Part shown: positions 24,780 through 35,575 of the stretch, one piece after another
How positions within the stretch are numbered: the first letter of the stretch is position 1
Layout of the letters: each line of letters starts with the position of its first letter
DNA from: Cycas panzhihuaensis
Taxonomy: Eukaryota > Cycadophyta
Assembly: GCA_023213395.1 (NCBI GenBank)
Contig: CM041465.1
Location: 162,013,741-162,077,740 of the forward strand
Direction: 5' to 3'
DNA: 64,000 nucleotides
Notes under the pieces: generated by a model
What the model saw: the letters and a program-made list of their open reading frames with translations, nothing else
What the model was told of the DNA's origin: nothing
The model's database searches: none
Program-made: the position numbers and the translations under genes

Positions 24780-25660
24780 CTCAACGCATGGGTAGTTTTG
24801 GAAATTGTTGTATCCACTCATTTGACTCCCATGTCGTGTCTTCCGCATCCAACGTCTACCACTCTATGAGGTACTCTCTGATTTGTCTTGTTTGAAGTTG
24901 CTTAGTGCAAGTTTGGAGCATTCCCTCTGGTTCTAGTATAATCTTTCCTTCTTCATTGAGCTCTGGCAAGGATGTCTGTGGTACTACTTTGTCGTTGATC
25001 TTTTTCTTCAGGCATGAAACATGAAAAGTGTCATGGATCTTGCTTGTTGTTGGTAACTTAAGCTTGTAGGCTACTTTCCCGATTCCATCAAGTACTTGAT
25101 ATGGTCCAAAATATCGAGGAGCAAGCTTTTGTATATTCGTCTTGCTTAATGATGTCTATTTGTATGGTTGCAACCAAAGGAAAACCCAGCCATCCTTCCG
25201 GAAGCTCCTTTTAGATCACTGCACATCTGCTTGTTGCTTCATTTTGTTCCTTGCCATCGCCAAATTAAGAATTCTAATCATGCCTTCCATCTACTTTTGG
25301 TGTTCTTGAACATCTTGAACCTGGGATGATCCGTTCCATGTTAATCGAGACAGCAGTTGGTATCCATAAAGAACTTGGAAAGGTGTCATCTTGGTGGAAG
25401 AGTGGTATGTTGTATTATACCACCACTCGGCTAAGTGCAACCACCTGTGCCACTAGTTTTGTTTATCCGAACATAAATTCCTCAAATAGCCTTCGAGACA
25501 TTTCTTGACTATTTCCGTCTGTCCATCTGTTTCAGGATGATAAGCTATGCTCATGTGCAATTTTGTACCTGCAATTCTGAATAAGTCCTTCCAAAATTTG
25601 CTAGTGAACTTTGGGTCCCTATCCCTTACAATAGTTTTAGGGAACCCGTGTAATCTATGG
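24780..25660 (-). pseudogene. E integrase core and C-terminus with chromodomain
   Basis: The frame at 25680-25453 has [13 protein letters not shown] (second catalytic Asp) and [17 protein letters not shown] (catalytic Glu present). Near 25040 it gives [11 protein letters not shown], and then a chromodomain-like tail at about 24990-24800 with REYLIEW and AEDTTWESNEW. The first part of the integrase lies right of the solo LTR. The catalytic Asp and Glu residues are kept, but the insertion and stops inactivate it. Confidence 0.85.
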
Positions 25661-26486
25661 TGTTGACTTATAGATTCCACCCTTGTGAGATCAATACACT
25701 TGTCAAGGTTACACGGGTTATAGTCTAGTTTAGGACATAGTCAACATCATCATCCACATAGATCGCACAGATTTATTAATATTCCCACATGATTATAGCA
25801 CAACGGCACACAATAGTACAGAGATCAGCACCTACTTCACATTCAATCCTTGCAAACACAGAGAATCCATAATTTCCATGCAACTCTTATTTTATTAAGC
25901 AATAAGTTTTTTTACACAAGGTGCTGGAATGCATTCCAGCCTCATACATTCACTCTGTCACATGCGTACCGAGGAGGTACCCATCTAATTACACGGCTTA
26001 CGCTGCTGTCATGTGTACTGGTCTCCATACCAATGCGTACTGGAATACTTTGGCTCTCACCCTCACTGAATGGTCCTTGGGAAGCCTCTTAAATACGCTC
26101 CTTTGGTGTCTTTTGGCTGAAGGGTTATGACTGTTTGTTATAACCGTACCTTTTCAGTCAAGCGTACCTCTTCCTAACCATTGGTTAGTTCCCTTAATTG
26201 ACTGTCTTATCTGGTCCGTACGTCCGTATGTACGTCTGACGTCATCCCAGGCTTCCTTCTATCCAGTCTTCTCATGCATACCATTTCTATTTGCTTGCGT
26301 TCTACCTGGAGGTACGTATCTGTTATGCACCTTTACTGTGCACGCACTGTCATAATGCACGTAATGCTAAATTCTTCACTTTTTGCTGCATGCATACCTT
26401 CGTACACTCCGTACCTGCAAAATCCAAGGATACCCAACCTCTCTCTGGTCTGCCCATAGCCCAACGTGTCACAATATGCTCCAACA
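25661..26486 (-). mobile_element. Solo LTR of the C family, inside E integrase
   Basis: It starts TGTTGACTTATAG and ends TGCTCCAACA, flanked by a perfect TATGG duplication (25656-25660 and 26487-26491). Removing it rejoins the E integrase frame between YMKKIH and RLHGF. Blocks such as ATCATCCACATA, CATGCAACTCTTATTT and the start match the LTR of element C (39690 and 52598). A TGACGTCA palindrome is at 26237-26244. A solo LTR is the usual result of recombination between the two LTRs of a full copy. Confidence 0.92.
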
Positions 26487-27373
26487 TATGGATTTTTTTC
26501 ATATATGGTTCTACAATGTCACTTGCCTTTGCTATTGACTGCAACCCTCGAAAATGACTATATTTTGTTAATCTATTGACCGTGACAAAGATAGCATCTT
26601 TACCTTTTTATTTTGGGAGACCTGTAACAAAATCCATTGAAATTTCTTCCCACTTTTGGTTGGGAATTGGCAGGGGTTGTAGCAAACTAGGGGTCTTTAC
26701 ACATTCTACCTTATTTCATTGACAAGTATCACATTCTATCACGAATTTTTCAGTGTCTGATTTCAAGCCCTTCCAAAAGTATGATGCTTTTATCTTTCGA
26801 TATGTCTTGTCTCCAGTGTGGCCTACCTCTGGGACCAAATGTGCTTCTTGGAATATAATTCCTTTTAATTTGGAATTTTTGGTAATACAGATTTTACCGT
26901 TCTTAAGAATCAGATTGCCCTTTTGCTGGTATCTACCTGAATTGCTTTCCTTGATGTTATCTAAGAGTTTTTGTTATCTTGGATGTGCCATATATTTAGT
27001 TCTGAGGGATTTTAACCATGAGGGTGTAATTGTTGACATCAACTGCAATGAAGGACCTTCCTTTGTTTCATCTGGGATTCGAGATAATGCGTCTGCTATA
27101 ATATTCTCTTTGCCTTTCTTATATATTATTGTGAAGTCAAAATTCTGTAACTTACTACCCATTTTTGTTGCTCATCAGACAATGTCTTCTATCTAAGGAA
27201 GTATTTTAGACTATCATGATTTGTGCGCACCTGAAATGAATTCCCCAATTGATATTGTTGCCATTGTTGGATGGCGTGCATGATTGCGAGCATCTCCTTA
27301 TCATAAATTGGTTTGAGTTTTCTCGGTTATTCAACTTCCGACTCTCATAAGCTATTGGTCATTCATCTTGGAG
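26487..27373 (-). pseudogene. E integrase N-terminal half and RNase H
   Basis: From right to left: RNase H end with FDFTIIYKKGKENIIADALS (27150-27090), then the integrase zinc-binding region with two His and CDTC near 26720, then ISMDFVTGLPK (first catalytic Asp, near 26640) and FVTVNRLTKYSHFRG. One frameshift separates this from the RT frame near 27300. Confidence 0.85.
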
Positions 27374-28537
27374 TCAGACTGCCCCTTTTCCAAACCCTGA
27401 TGCATCACACTCCAGTACAAACAGTTTTGAAAAATTGAGGGTTGCTAAGACTAGAGTTGGTACCATGGCTTTCTTGGGATCACCGAATGCTTCTTCTGCT
27501 TTTGGGTTCCAAGCAAACGCATCTTTCTTGGTTAAGTTTGTGAGTGGAGCTGTTAGGTGTGCATAACCCTTTATGAATTTCCTAACAAATCCTGCTGACC
27601 CCAAGAACCCTCGAACTATTGTAACATTTGCTGGGGTTGGCCAATTGACAATTACTTGTATCTTCTTTGGGTCAATCCTTATGCCTACTCTAGTTATGTA
27701 TTCTAGTTCTTCCTTTGCAAACGAACATTTCTTCTTGTTGGCAAAGAATTGATTATTGTGTAGTATTTCGAAAACAATTCTCAGGTGTTCTAAATGTTCC
27801 TCCCATGTTTTACTACAGGTTAAGATATCATCGAAGAAAATTAACACAAATTTGCGTAACACTTGTCTGAAGGTATCATTCATGGTGCTCTAAAATGTTG
27901 TCAGTGTGTTTGTTAATCCAAACGGTGTTACCTTGAATTCGAATAGGCCTTCATGTGTTCTAAATGTTGTCTTGCACACGTCTTCTTCCCTTATTCGGAT
28001 TTGATGATATCTTGAGTGTAAGTCAATTTTTGAGAAGTGCTTTGCTCCATGGATTTCGTCCAACAAATCGTCAATGCGCGGGATCAGGTACCTGTTCTTA
28101 ATTGTTAATTGATTGAGCCCTCAGTAGTCCACACACATTCTATATGAGTCGTCCTTCTTTGGACTAATAACAACTGGGGATGCAAATGGGCTTGTGCTGG
28201 TAGTAATACTTCCTTGGGATAGTAGTTCCCTTGTGATTTTCTCAATTTCTTTCCGTAAATGATATAGATGCCTATAGGGTCATATGTTGACAGGCATTGC
28301 ACTTGGTACAAGTTCACTTACATGCTGATTTTGTTGAAGAGGTGGTAGTCCTTTTGGTTTGTTGAACACTATTTTGTACTCTTCTATAATTTGTTGAATC
28401 TCTGGTGGAATATCCTCGATTTCAACCTTATAGCATGTCATAATATATGCTGATGAGTTTTTTCTGAGGAGTTTCTCCATTCGGTGTGATGAAACCAATT
28501 GTATTGGTGGTGCTTGCAATCTATATTTATGTCCTCC
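27374..28537 (-). pseudogene. E reverse transcriptase
   Basis: One frame from 28519 to 27374 with a few stops. It shows the YRMCVDY block near 28130, FSKIDL near 28030, FGLTNT near 27925 and an intact catalytic FVLIFFDDILT near 27840. The connection region VRGFLGSAGFVRKF follows, then the start of RNase H (FVLECDASGFG). Catalytic Asp are retained, unlike in H and B. Confidence 0.9.
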
Positions 28538-28864
28538 CTAGTGAAAGCACATAAATTTGGTCATATAATTAGTGACTATATTGCCCAGTATTTGAAGCCA
28601 CTGAATTCCCAATATTGCATCCACGCCGCCGATTTGCATTGCAAACATGCATGTGTTTGTGGAATATTCGCTCATTTGTAAATTGATTTTTTTGCAGAGA
28701 CCTCCACATGGTGCTATTTTCCCATTGGCGATTGATACTTGGAATGCTTTCAATGGTTCTATTTTAATTCCAAGCTTCTTTGTCATTGCCTTGTTTATAA
28801 AGTTGTGAGTATTACCACTATCGACTAGAATTACAACAGGCACCCCTTTAATCATCCCTTGGAA
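28538..28864 (-). pseudogene. E aspartic protease
   Basis: The frame 28855-28538 reads VVILVDSGNTHNFINKAM, an intact retropepsin D-S-G site, and ends with DAILGIQWLQILG. It is in the same frame as the gag upstream and the RT downstream, divided by single stop codons, so the ancestor had one Gag-Pol frame. Confidence 0.9.
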
Positions 28865-29990
28865 CTAGAGTGTTTGTGGGGTGACACTTTGTCCTATAAT
28901 TACTTGTAGTGATATGTGTATGTTTTCTGTATCTAGCTCCAATAGTTCGTCTACTTTAGCTTTTTCTAGCTTTTCTTCGACTTCTTCGTGACTATCTTTG
29001 GGTGCTTCTTCTTGCTCTGATATTGTCGTGTCTTCGATATTGATCATGTACACCTTTTTCTCCGCGCATTGATGTTCGCGGCTCCACTTCGAACCACATT
29101 TGAAACAAGTTCCTTTGTTCAATTGTTCTTCCTTCATTGTTGTCTCTTGATTATTTCTAACCATTAATGGAGCCTCGACTTTGGTTCTTGACTTGTTCCA
29201 ATTTGGGTCAAATCCTTGTGAGCTTTCTGTTTTGCGTGTGTATGTAGGTCTAGTCTCCCGCAGCTCTGCTTCCATGCATCTTGCTATCTTGATTGCTGAA
29301 TCCACTATTGGTACCTCCATTTCTTTCAGATGATATCTTATTGAAGGTTTCAATCCACTAATGTACGTTTCCAGAAGGAGTTCTGGTGGTACTGTTAATG
29401 GAATTAGATATTGTAATGCTTGAAACTATTCGATAAACTCATGGACTGAGTTTGTTTGTTGTAATTTTGTCAACTGGGCGAAATAGTCTATGCTCCATGA
29501 ATCTTCATATTAGGTTATGAGCCCGTGCTTCATGTTGTTCCAACTTTTGGCTTGCTTGACCGTACAAATGTAATGATGCCGAGGATACTTGCTTGTTTTC
29601 TGGTATCGCGTAGACTAAGAAATAGGTCTCCATCTATAAAATCCATCCTCTTATATCTCTAGATTTATCGAGGTCAAACTTCTCTAGGGTGATTTTTGCC
29701 ATTGTTGCCCCATCGTTACTCTTAAGGCTTCTCCTTTGATATTCTCCTCCTATTTTAAATCTTCCTTCGATACTATTTGTATTTCCTTGTTTTATTTTGC
29801 CTTGGGGATCTGGGTTTACACCTTCCTTTTCTTGTTTGGCCCATATTGGTTTTGCTTGTGGTCCGTCCAGCTTGAGGTTGATTTTGTCCATGGGGGCCAT
29901 GAGGCTTACTAAAGAAGCTAGGATTTCCTTCCCTATTTCATCTGTGGTGGTTTGTTCCTAATTGGATTGGCCTTGGGTGGTCAACATCTT
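28865..29990 (-). pseudogene. gag: E gag
   Basis: Begins about 29990; MAPMDKINLKLDG at 29900 lies inside it. The capsid part carries ASLHLYGQAKSWNN and YISGLKPSIRYHL. The nucleocapsid knuckle CFKCGSKWSREHQC is intact near 29090. An acidic Glu-rich linker (EEVEEKLEKAKVDELL) precedes the protease. Stops occur near 29640 and 29430. Gag packages the RNA. Confidence 0.88.
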
Positions 29991-30222
29991 CTTTTGTTGT
30001 ATAATCTTCTTAGAGCATAACTCCGTTTGGGCTCCTCTGAAGATCCACAGGTGGGAGGGGAAAAATTTCACTTCCTTCTCACAAAAATGTCACCTTCCTT
30101 CCTTGTAGGACTGACGGTTGTAAATGTGAGTAGGTTGTCTTGATACCTTCTAGAAAAATTTCGACTATATTCTCAGAAGGCACTCTTCCATAGGATAGCT
30201 TCAACGAAGCTTTGATACCACT

Positions 30223-30767
30223 TGTAGTGGAAACTTTTATCTTATTTCAGAAATAATACAGGAATTCACAGATACTAATCTAATACATGCTCATACAGGT
30301 CTTATTAACCTCAAGTAAAGATGAATATTGGAAATACACCTCAAACACATGAGTAGAGCAATGGAAATCATACAAATAGAAAGCAAATATATTGTCCAAA
30401 ATAATACTGGAAAGTACAAAAATATACAACAAAATGTTCTTACTAGATGCTTATCCCTTCGAGGCGAGAATCCTCCAAATATCTCAGACCAAAAGGCAGG
30501 CCAACTATAGCCCTAGAGCTAAAATATGGAAGAGAGATCCAGCTAAAATGATGCCCTAGATAGGGGCTCTGATCCCTATTTATAACGGTCAACTTTTATC
30601 TAGCTTGAAGTCGGCCAGAACCAGGGTTTTGCACCCAATCCCATGACATGGAGGTCTACTAGAAGACAGCCTCACAGGTCAGCTAATACTCTGATTCCTA
30701 TGCTCAGTTCTGGGGTTTTAAGTCAGATGACAGGTCCCTAAAGAGAGGGATTTCTTGGAATGCAACA
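30223..30767 (-). repeat. 5' LTR of gypsy E with adjacent primer site
   Basis: TGTAGTGGAAAC to GGAATGCAACA. Immediately left (30205-30222) the minus strand reads AGTGGTATCAAAGCTTCG, a tRNA-Met-like primer site. The leader 29991-30204 holds no other feature that I can name. Confidence 0.93.
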
Positions 30768-30800
30768 CTTAGCCATTTCTTGGAATGCAACACTTAGCCA
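30751..30800. repeat. 25-bp tandem duplication at the LTR edge of E
   Basis: TTTCTTGGAATGCAACACTT plus AGCCA occurs twice in a row (30751-30775, 30776-30800). It spans the last LTR bases and the target duplication, so it arose after E inserted. Confidence 0.97.
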
Positions 30801-31180
30801 CATGGGAAGAGAGCAAATGCCAAGGCCATACACTTGTGGGGCTCCTCATGGAGTATAGCTCAAGTCTGACAAGAAAATCCTTAATCATTATTTGCAATTA
30901 GTTCAGGGCATGTTATTGATGCATATATACTACTCAAAAATGTAGAATGAACTTTGCTGGTCAAAGTGGAAAATCCTGTTGTGTGACGAGTTTTCATTCA
31001 AATCTGTGACTAATGGAATGCTTGACAATGTCCCAAATAAAGCACCTATCCTAATTTCAAAGGAATTCCTACCAAGATGATGGATCCAACCATGGGGGGA
31101 TAGAATGGGGATCGCAAGCCAACAGAGGATTGCTAGGCCCCATTGTTCCTGAGCGTAGCGAAGGGAGCACACCATTTTTT
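30801..31180. other. Segment that does not continue copia D integrase
   Basis: Copia D integrase reads well to the block TPYTPQKNGV (about 31200-31172), then the next sequence fits no integrase. The part near 31075-31175 is GC-richer than its surroundings and contains GAGCGTAGCGAAGGGAGC. A minus frame at 31307-30930 stays open across the join, but its second half matches nothing I know. Insert of unknown origin, or a rearranged part of D. Confidence 0.35.
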
Positions 31181-31742
31181 TGTGGTGTATAAGGGGTAGA
31201 AAATTGGCATTTGATGCCATTCTAAATACAAAATTGATTGGAATCCTTGGATGTGTATGCACCACCATTGTTAGAGCGAAGTGTCTTGATTCATATGCTT
31301 GACTCATTTTCCGCTACAAGTTTAAAGAATTTAAACTTGTTTAAGTGCTTTTGATTTGTGTCTGAGAAAGTAAACTCACACTTTGTGTAAGTAATCATCA
31401 ATAAAGGTGATGAAAAATAAAACTTCACTAAGGGATTGTGTGGACATAGGTCCACAAATGTTTGAATGAACTAGTTGTAGTAAGTGTTGTGCTCTCTAAG
31501 CCTAGCCTTGCTAAAAAGGTTTTTAATGTTGTTTCCCCATAACGCAAGCTTCACATAGGCAATGACCTGCTAAGCTATCTATGTTTAAGTGACTTAGTCT
31601 TTCATACCATAGTTGACTTTTATTTGGAGAATGTGAGACTAGGGCATGAGATTTGTCAAATGTTGCATCTAATTTGTAGAGGCCACAATCCTCTGCTAGA
31701 ATATTAATGTTCCCTTTGTTGAAATATTCAAAGAGATCATTC
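31181..31742 (-). pseudogene. Copia D pre-integrase and integrase N-terminal part
   Basis: The frame at 31744-31523 has the GAG-pre-integrase pattern LWYERLSHLNIDSLAGH and CEACVMGKQH, the zinc-binding His and Cys region. Frames near 31270-31180 give LRSNNGGAYTS (family LRSDNGGEY, so the catalytic Asp is Asn) and TPYTPQKNGV. The upstream half of the same protein resumes at 57520, on the far side of copia A. Confidence 0.82.
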
Positions 31743-32112
31743 AATATTCAAGAATAATAGAACAAATATCATGAACATAGTATGATAGCATTAACTCATA
31801 ATGAAAGTGATTACATCATAATGATTCCACAACAGTAATATCATAATGGACTTTATCTTGCCTCAAATGTGATCTATTCTACCTCAACCACTTATTTATA
31901 CATCATAAGGGAGAGAGAGTAGTAAGACTTGGGTCACATGTGGGACAAATGACCTCCAATACAACCAATGATATATCACCTACTTGATGACCAATAACCT
32001 AATGACCACTTACTTGCACAAGTGTGCATTACATTAACATTATAATATTGACTCTAGATATGACATTCACCTAAATACTTTAGACACTTACACATTAAAC
32101 ATTATCTTCTAA
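31743..32112 (-). repeat. Reverse-oriented LTR-like segment at the left end of copia A
   Basis: On the minus strand it starts TGTTAGAAGATAATG (32112), has a TATA-like GTATAAATAAG near 31898 and runs to the D coding sequence at 31742. It replaces the first 20 or so bases of the A 5' LTR. No clear TG/CA end or duplication is seen at 31742. It may be a solo LTR of another copia family. Confidence 0.45.
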
Positions 32113-32303
32113 CACTCTCCTATGTATTACTTTAAACGTCTTTTATGTGTAATTAAGGGTCGTGTGTCATGACCCCTCTATTGTTTAAAAATGACACTTG
32201 GCATACATGTATTGGGCCTTTCTTATAAACTAGATGTATATATATGAGAAACTCTCACTCATCAATAGAGGAAGATCATTTTTTTTTTTCATGTCCTATC
32301 ATA
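32113..32303 (+). repeat. 5' LTR of copia A, start missing
   Basis: TTATGTGTAATTAAGGGTCG and CACTCATCAATAGAG blocks match the 3' LTR at 57283-57519. The first part (TGGTAGAATATTAATG in the 3' copy) is absent here, replaced by the segment 31743-32112. A short GTATATATATG tract is at 32227-32237. Confidence 0.8.
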
Positions 32304-33020
32304 TATTATCAGAGAAGGACTATTAGAGCATAAAGCATCTATGTAAATTTTCAGGAGGAGGAAACTGACTGAAAAGGAGACTGAAGGTTAAGATAAAAGA
32401 TTTCCAAAGGAGAATAATCCCAAAAGACATTGTACGAAACATCCGTACGAATCCATACAGATTCGTACGGCCTTATATGACCAAAATTTAAAGTGCTCAA
32501 ATTGCAACCAAATTTTACCAGCAAGGACGTTCTAATGAGTAGAGTCTATTGTCCCAAAGAGTTAATCCTAAATTTGGCTTCTGTAAGCAAGAAATCGCAC
32601 AAAATCAAGGGTGCGGATTTGAGACTTCCTTTGTTGTTTTCTCGCATTTTTTTAGTATCAATGTCTAAAATTGGTCTTAAAATCTTCCTTAAGACATAAA
32701 CTTTCTCTCAAGTATATTTTGTATAGTGATTTTGAGAAATTTTTAAGTTATGAGCAAAAATTCATTCTAAACCCTAGTCGCTACTCTATCTTTTAGGCCA
32801 ATTTTTAGTCAAATGAGAGCTCCAATTAAAATTCTGTCTGCAAATCCTAATAGGTGTTGAAGAGACCTACAGTTTGGAGGTACTTTTGTTAAAGTTTGTA
32901 CACCTATGCTTTTTTCTGTACCGCTATATGATTGTACGACCCTGACTTGTAACTAAAGAAAAAATAATTCTTTTTACATATTTTCACCTTTTTGGTTTAA
33001 AAGCGGCTTGTGTTTACTCA
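32304..33020 (+). other. Leader of copia A with GTACGA-rich element
   Basis: TATTATCAGAGAAGG just after the LTR resembles the tRNA-Met primer site. Near 32436-32470 the motif TGTACGAAACATCCGTACGA is followed by a second ATTCGTACGG, related to the leader elements of J (40991) and F (59828). No reading frame of note. Confidence 0.65.
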
Positions 33021-33990
33021 TTAACAGACTAAAATAAGTTGACTGGAAAAAGTTATGGTGCTTAGAAACTAAAAATAAAAGGTCTTATAGTTTCCAAAAG
33101 TACTTGGGATATTGTTACAGAGAAAGAAAAAAAACTAGTTGCCATAGGATACTATAAAGCTTGCCAATTGAGAAGAAAGAGATAGACATGCCTTATCAAC
33201 CATTACACTATCCATAAGTGACTTTGTTCTAACTCATATAAGTGAAGCCTCCACATTAGTAGAAGCATAGAAAAGTCTTGTTGCTCTATACAGTCAAAAG
33301 AATGAAGCCTAGATAATTACTCTTAGAGAACAACTGTACCGACTCTATTTAAGATGGGGTGAACAAGTCTCTGACATCATTACCAAAGTAGGAGAAGTCA
33401 AAGATAATTTGACATCTACTGGTGAGCCTATATTAGATATAGAAATTGTTCACCTTGTTCTTAACAAGCTACCCAAGTCATTCGACAGTCTTGTAAACAC
33501 TCTCATTGTAGGAGGACAAGCTCGTACTATGTCATTTGATACTTTGTGTGGACATCTTCTTCAACAAGAGCAAAGGATACAAAAATATGATGAAGAAATT
33601 GAAGTTGAAGAAGTATTTCTTTCAGGACTAAGAATTAGAGAACAAGATTTCAACAGAAGTAAATTCATAAGAGGAAGATCGATAGATACAACAAGAAGCA
33701 AAGGGAGATTTAGTAGAGAAAGATTAGGAGTTGTCAGAGGAAGATCAACAGACAACCAAGTATGTTATCATTGTGGCAGATCAGGACATTTTGTTATTGA
33801 TTGCAGATCAATTAAAACTTGTTCTTGTTATTACCGTGGAAGATTTGGACATCTTTTGAGTAACTGTCCTCATAGAAGAGCAGAGATTTTAAAGGAAAAG
33901 CAAGTGGAAGGCAATTATAATAGTGATCAATTTAAAGATGAAGAAGAAGAAGAAACTACTTTTCTCATCACATTAGCCTCTTACACTTGA
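33021..33990 (+). pseudogene. gag: Copia A gag
   Basis: An N-terminal LTGKSYGAWKLKIKGLI block (from about 33030) begins the copia Gag. The open frame 33409-33990 covers the rest: VLNKLPKSFDSLV, then an Arg/Gly/Ser-rich stretch and two zinc knuckles, CYHCGRSGHFVIDC intact and a second (CSCYYRGRFGHLLSNC) whose second Cys is Tyr-like. An acidic tail EEEEETTF ends it. Stops lie only in the first third. Confidence 0.85.
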
Positions 33991-35221
33991 AATAATGAAG
34001 ACTAGTTCATAGACTATTGAGCTTTGAATCATATGGCAGGAAGAGAAGACGAGTTTGAGACTCTTCATCTTTATTGCATAAATACAACTATTGAACCTAG
34101 AGACAACTTTTCTCTATGCATAAAAGGCAAAGGAACTGTTATAGTTAAAATCAATAAATAAACCAAAAAGATTGGTATTGTCTTGTTTGTTCTAGGGTTA
34201 GAGAAAAATCTCTTTTTTGTATCTTAATTAAGAAAGAAAAAACTTTGAATCATCTTTGACAAAGATGGAAAATGTTATATTTGTGATATGAAGAAAGATG
34301 GTGATAAAATTACAGAAGGGATAAAGACTGATAATCTTTATAAATTAGTCTCTACTCCCATTCTATGTCCTTCGGTAAAGACATTTGCTGCTCACAATAT
34401 TAATAATAAAATCTTGTATTTCTAGTATGGACATTGCAAATGATAGATTAAAAATGCTTAAAAGCTTTAACATGGTTGATGGATTACTTGATGATATTAC
34501 AACAAATTCTTCAGTTTACAAAGGTTGTGTGTTAAGCAAACAACATAGGTCACAATTTCAAAAAAGTAATTGGAGAGCACATGAGAAATTAGAGTTGGTT
34601 CATAGTGATATATGTGGACCAATTACACCAAATTTCATTAATGGTGGCTAGGTATTTTCTTACGTTTATAGATGACTTCAGTAGGAAAATCTGAGTGTTG
34701 TTTATCTTCAGAAGTCTTTGATTGTTTTAAAGAATTCAAAGTTCAAGTTGAATTAGAAAGTGGGCACAAAATCAAAATTCTTAGAATAAATGGAAGGGAA
34801 TATGTCTCAAATGATATTTTAATTTTTTGTAAAACACATGGCATTCGTAGACAACTCGCTACTCCTTATACTCAGTCTAATGGAGTAGCTAAAAGATTAA
34901 ATAAAACTATAACAAAAATGGAGATACGTATGATTAAGGATAAAGGTGTTTCTAATGCATATTGGGTTAAAGCTATTAATACAACTGTCTACTTTATTAA
35001 TAGAAGTCCCACAAAAGCACTCAATAAAGTTACTCTAGAAGAAGTATGGTTAGGTAGAAAACCTGATATAAGCCATCAAAGAATTTTTAGAAGTCCTACT
35101 TATGTACACATTCTTAGTAAAAAAGTGACTAAATTAGGTGACAAAAGCATTAAATGCATCATGATTGGATATAGTAACAAGTCTCAAGTTTATTGTTGCA
35201 TAGATCCAAAGAGTAACAAAA
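33991..35221 (+). pseudogene. Copia A protease and integrase, first part
   Basis: The protease site reads FIDY, stop, ALNHM at about 34009, where the family has DSG. The integrase core follows: FIDDFSR near 34668 (first Asp kept, in another frame), then in the open frame 34672-35229 the second Asp region is LRINGREYVS (Asp lost) and the Glu region is NGVAKRLNKT (Glu to Lys). The frame ends in CIDPKSNKI at the B insertion and resumes at 55417. Confidence 0.85.
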
Positions 35222-35563
35222 TAATATGATTCCTTTCAGGATTTCTTTACACCTGAATAGAAAATAGAAATGTAGAGCACAAAAAGAGAACAAATGGACA
35301 CAAAATGGGCACCAAAATATTGCACCAAAATGGGTGGCAAAATTTTCACATTTAGAACTAGCTTCTTTTACATCCATAAGGCCTTAAATAAGCAAAATGG
35401 CCGTTTAGTCCATGAATCTTATTGGAGAGATATCTGGCCTTTGTTTTCATTGGTGGCCCCAAGCGACTCACAAACACCTTTTAATAGTTAACATTAACAT
35501 CTACCTTTTACTAATAAATGTACCTTCACAAGAGTTTTGCCAACCACTAGTGGTTATGTAATA
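35222..35563 (-). repeat. 3' LTR of gypsy B
   Basis: TAATATGATTCCTTTC to GGTTATGTAATA. Both terminal dinucleotides have changed from TG and CA by transitions. A polypurine tract complement GGTCCCCTCCCTTGAGA is at 35564-35580. Confidence 0.92.
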
Positions 35564-35575
35564 GGTCCCCTCCCT

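Larger units (their letters stand above)
24206..30767 (-). mobile_element. Chromovirus-type Ty3/gypsy element E, inserted in D
   Basis: LTRs at 24206-24752 and 30223-30767 flank minus-strand gag, protease, RT, RNase H, integrase and chromodomain. The target duplication is CCTAG (24201-24205) and CTTAG (30768-30772). The primer site next to the 5' LTR reads TGGTATCAAAGCTTCG. Gag to RT stays in one frame for about 2 kb, broken only by point stops. The integrase is interrupted by a solo LTR at 25661-26486. E is the best-preserved gypsy here but still inactive. Confidence 0.93.

Noticed and set aside
26753-27196. A 147-codon plus-strand frame
   Set aside because: It lies exactly opposite the E integrase and RNase H coding sequence, whose motifs are on the minus strand.
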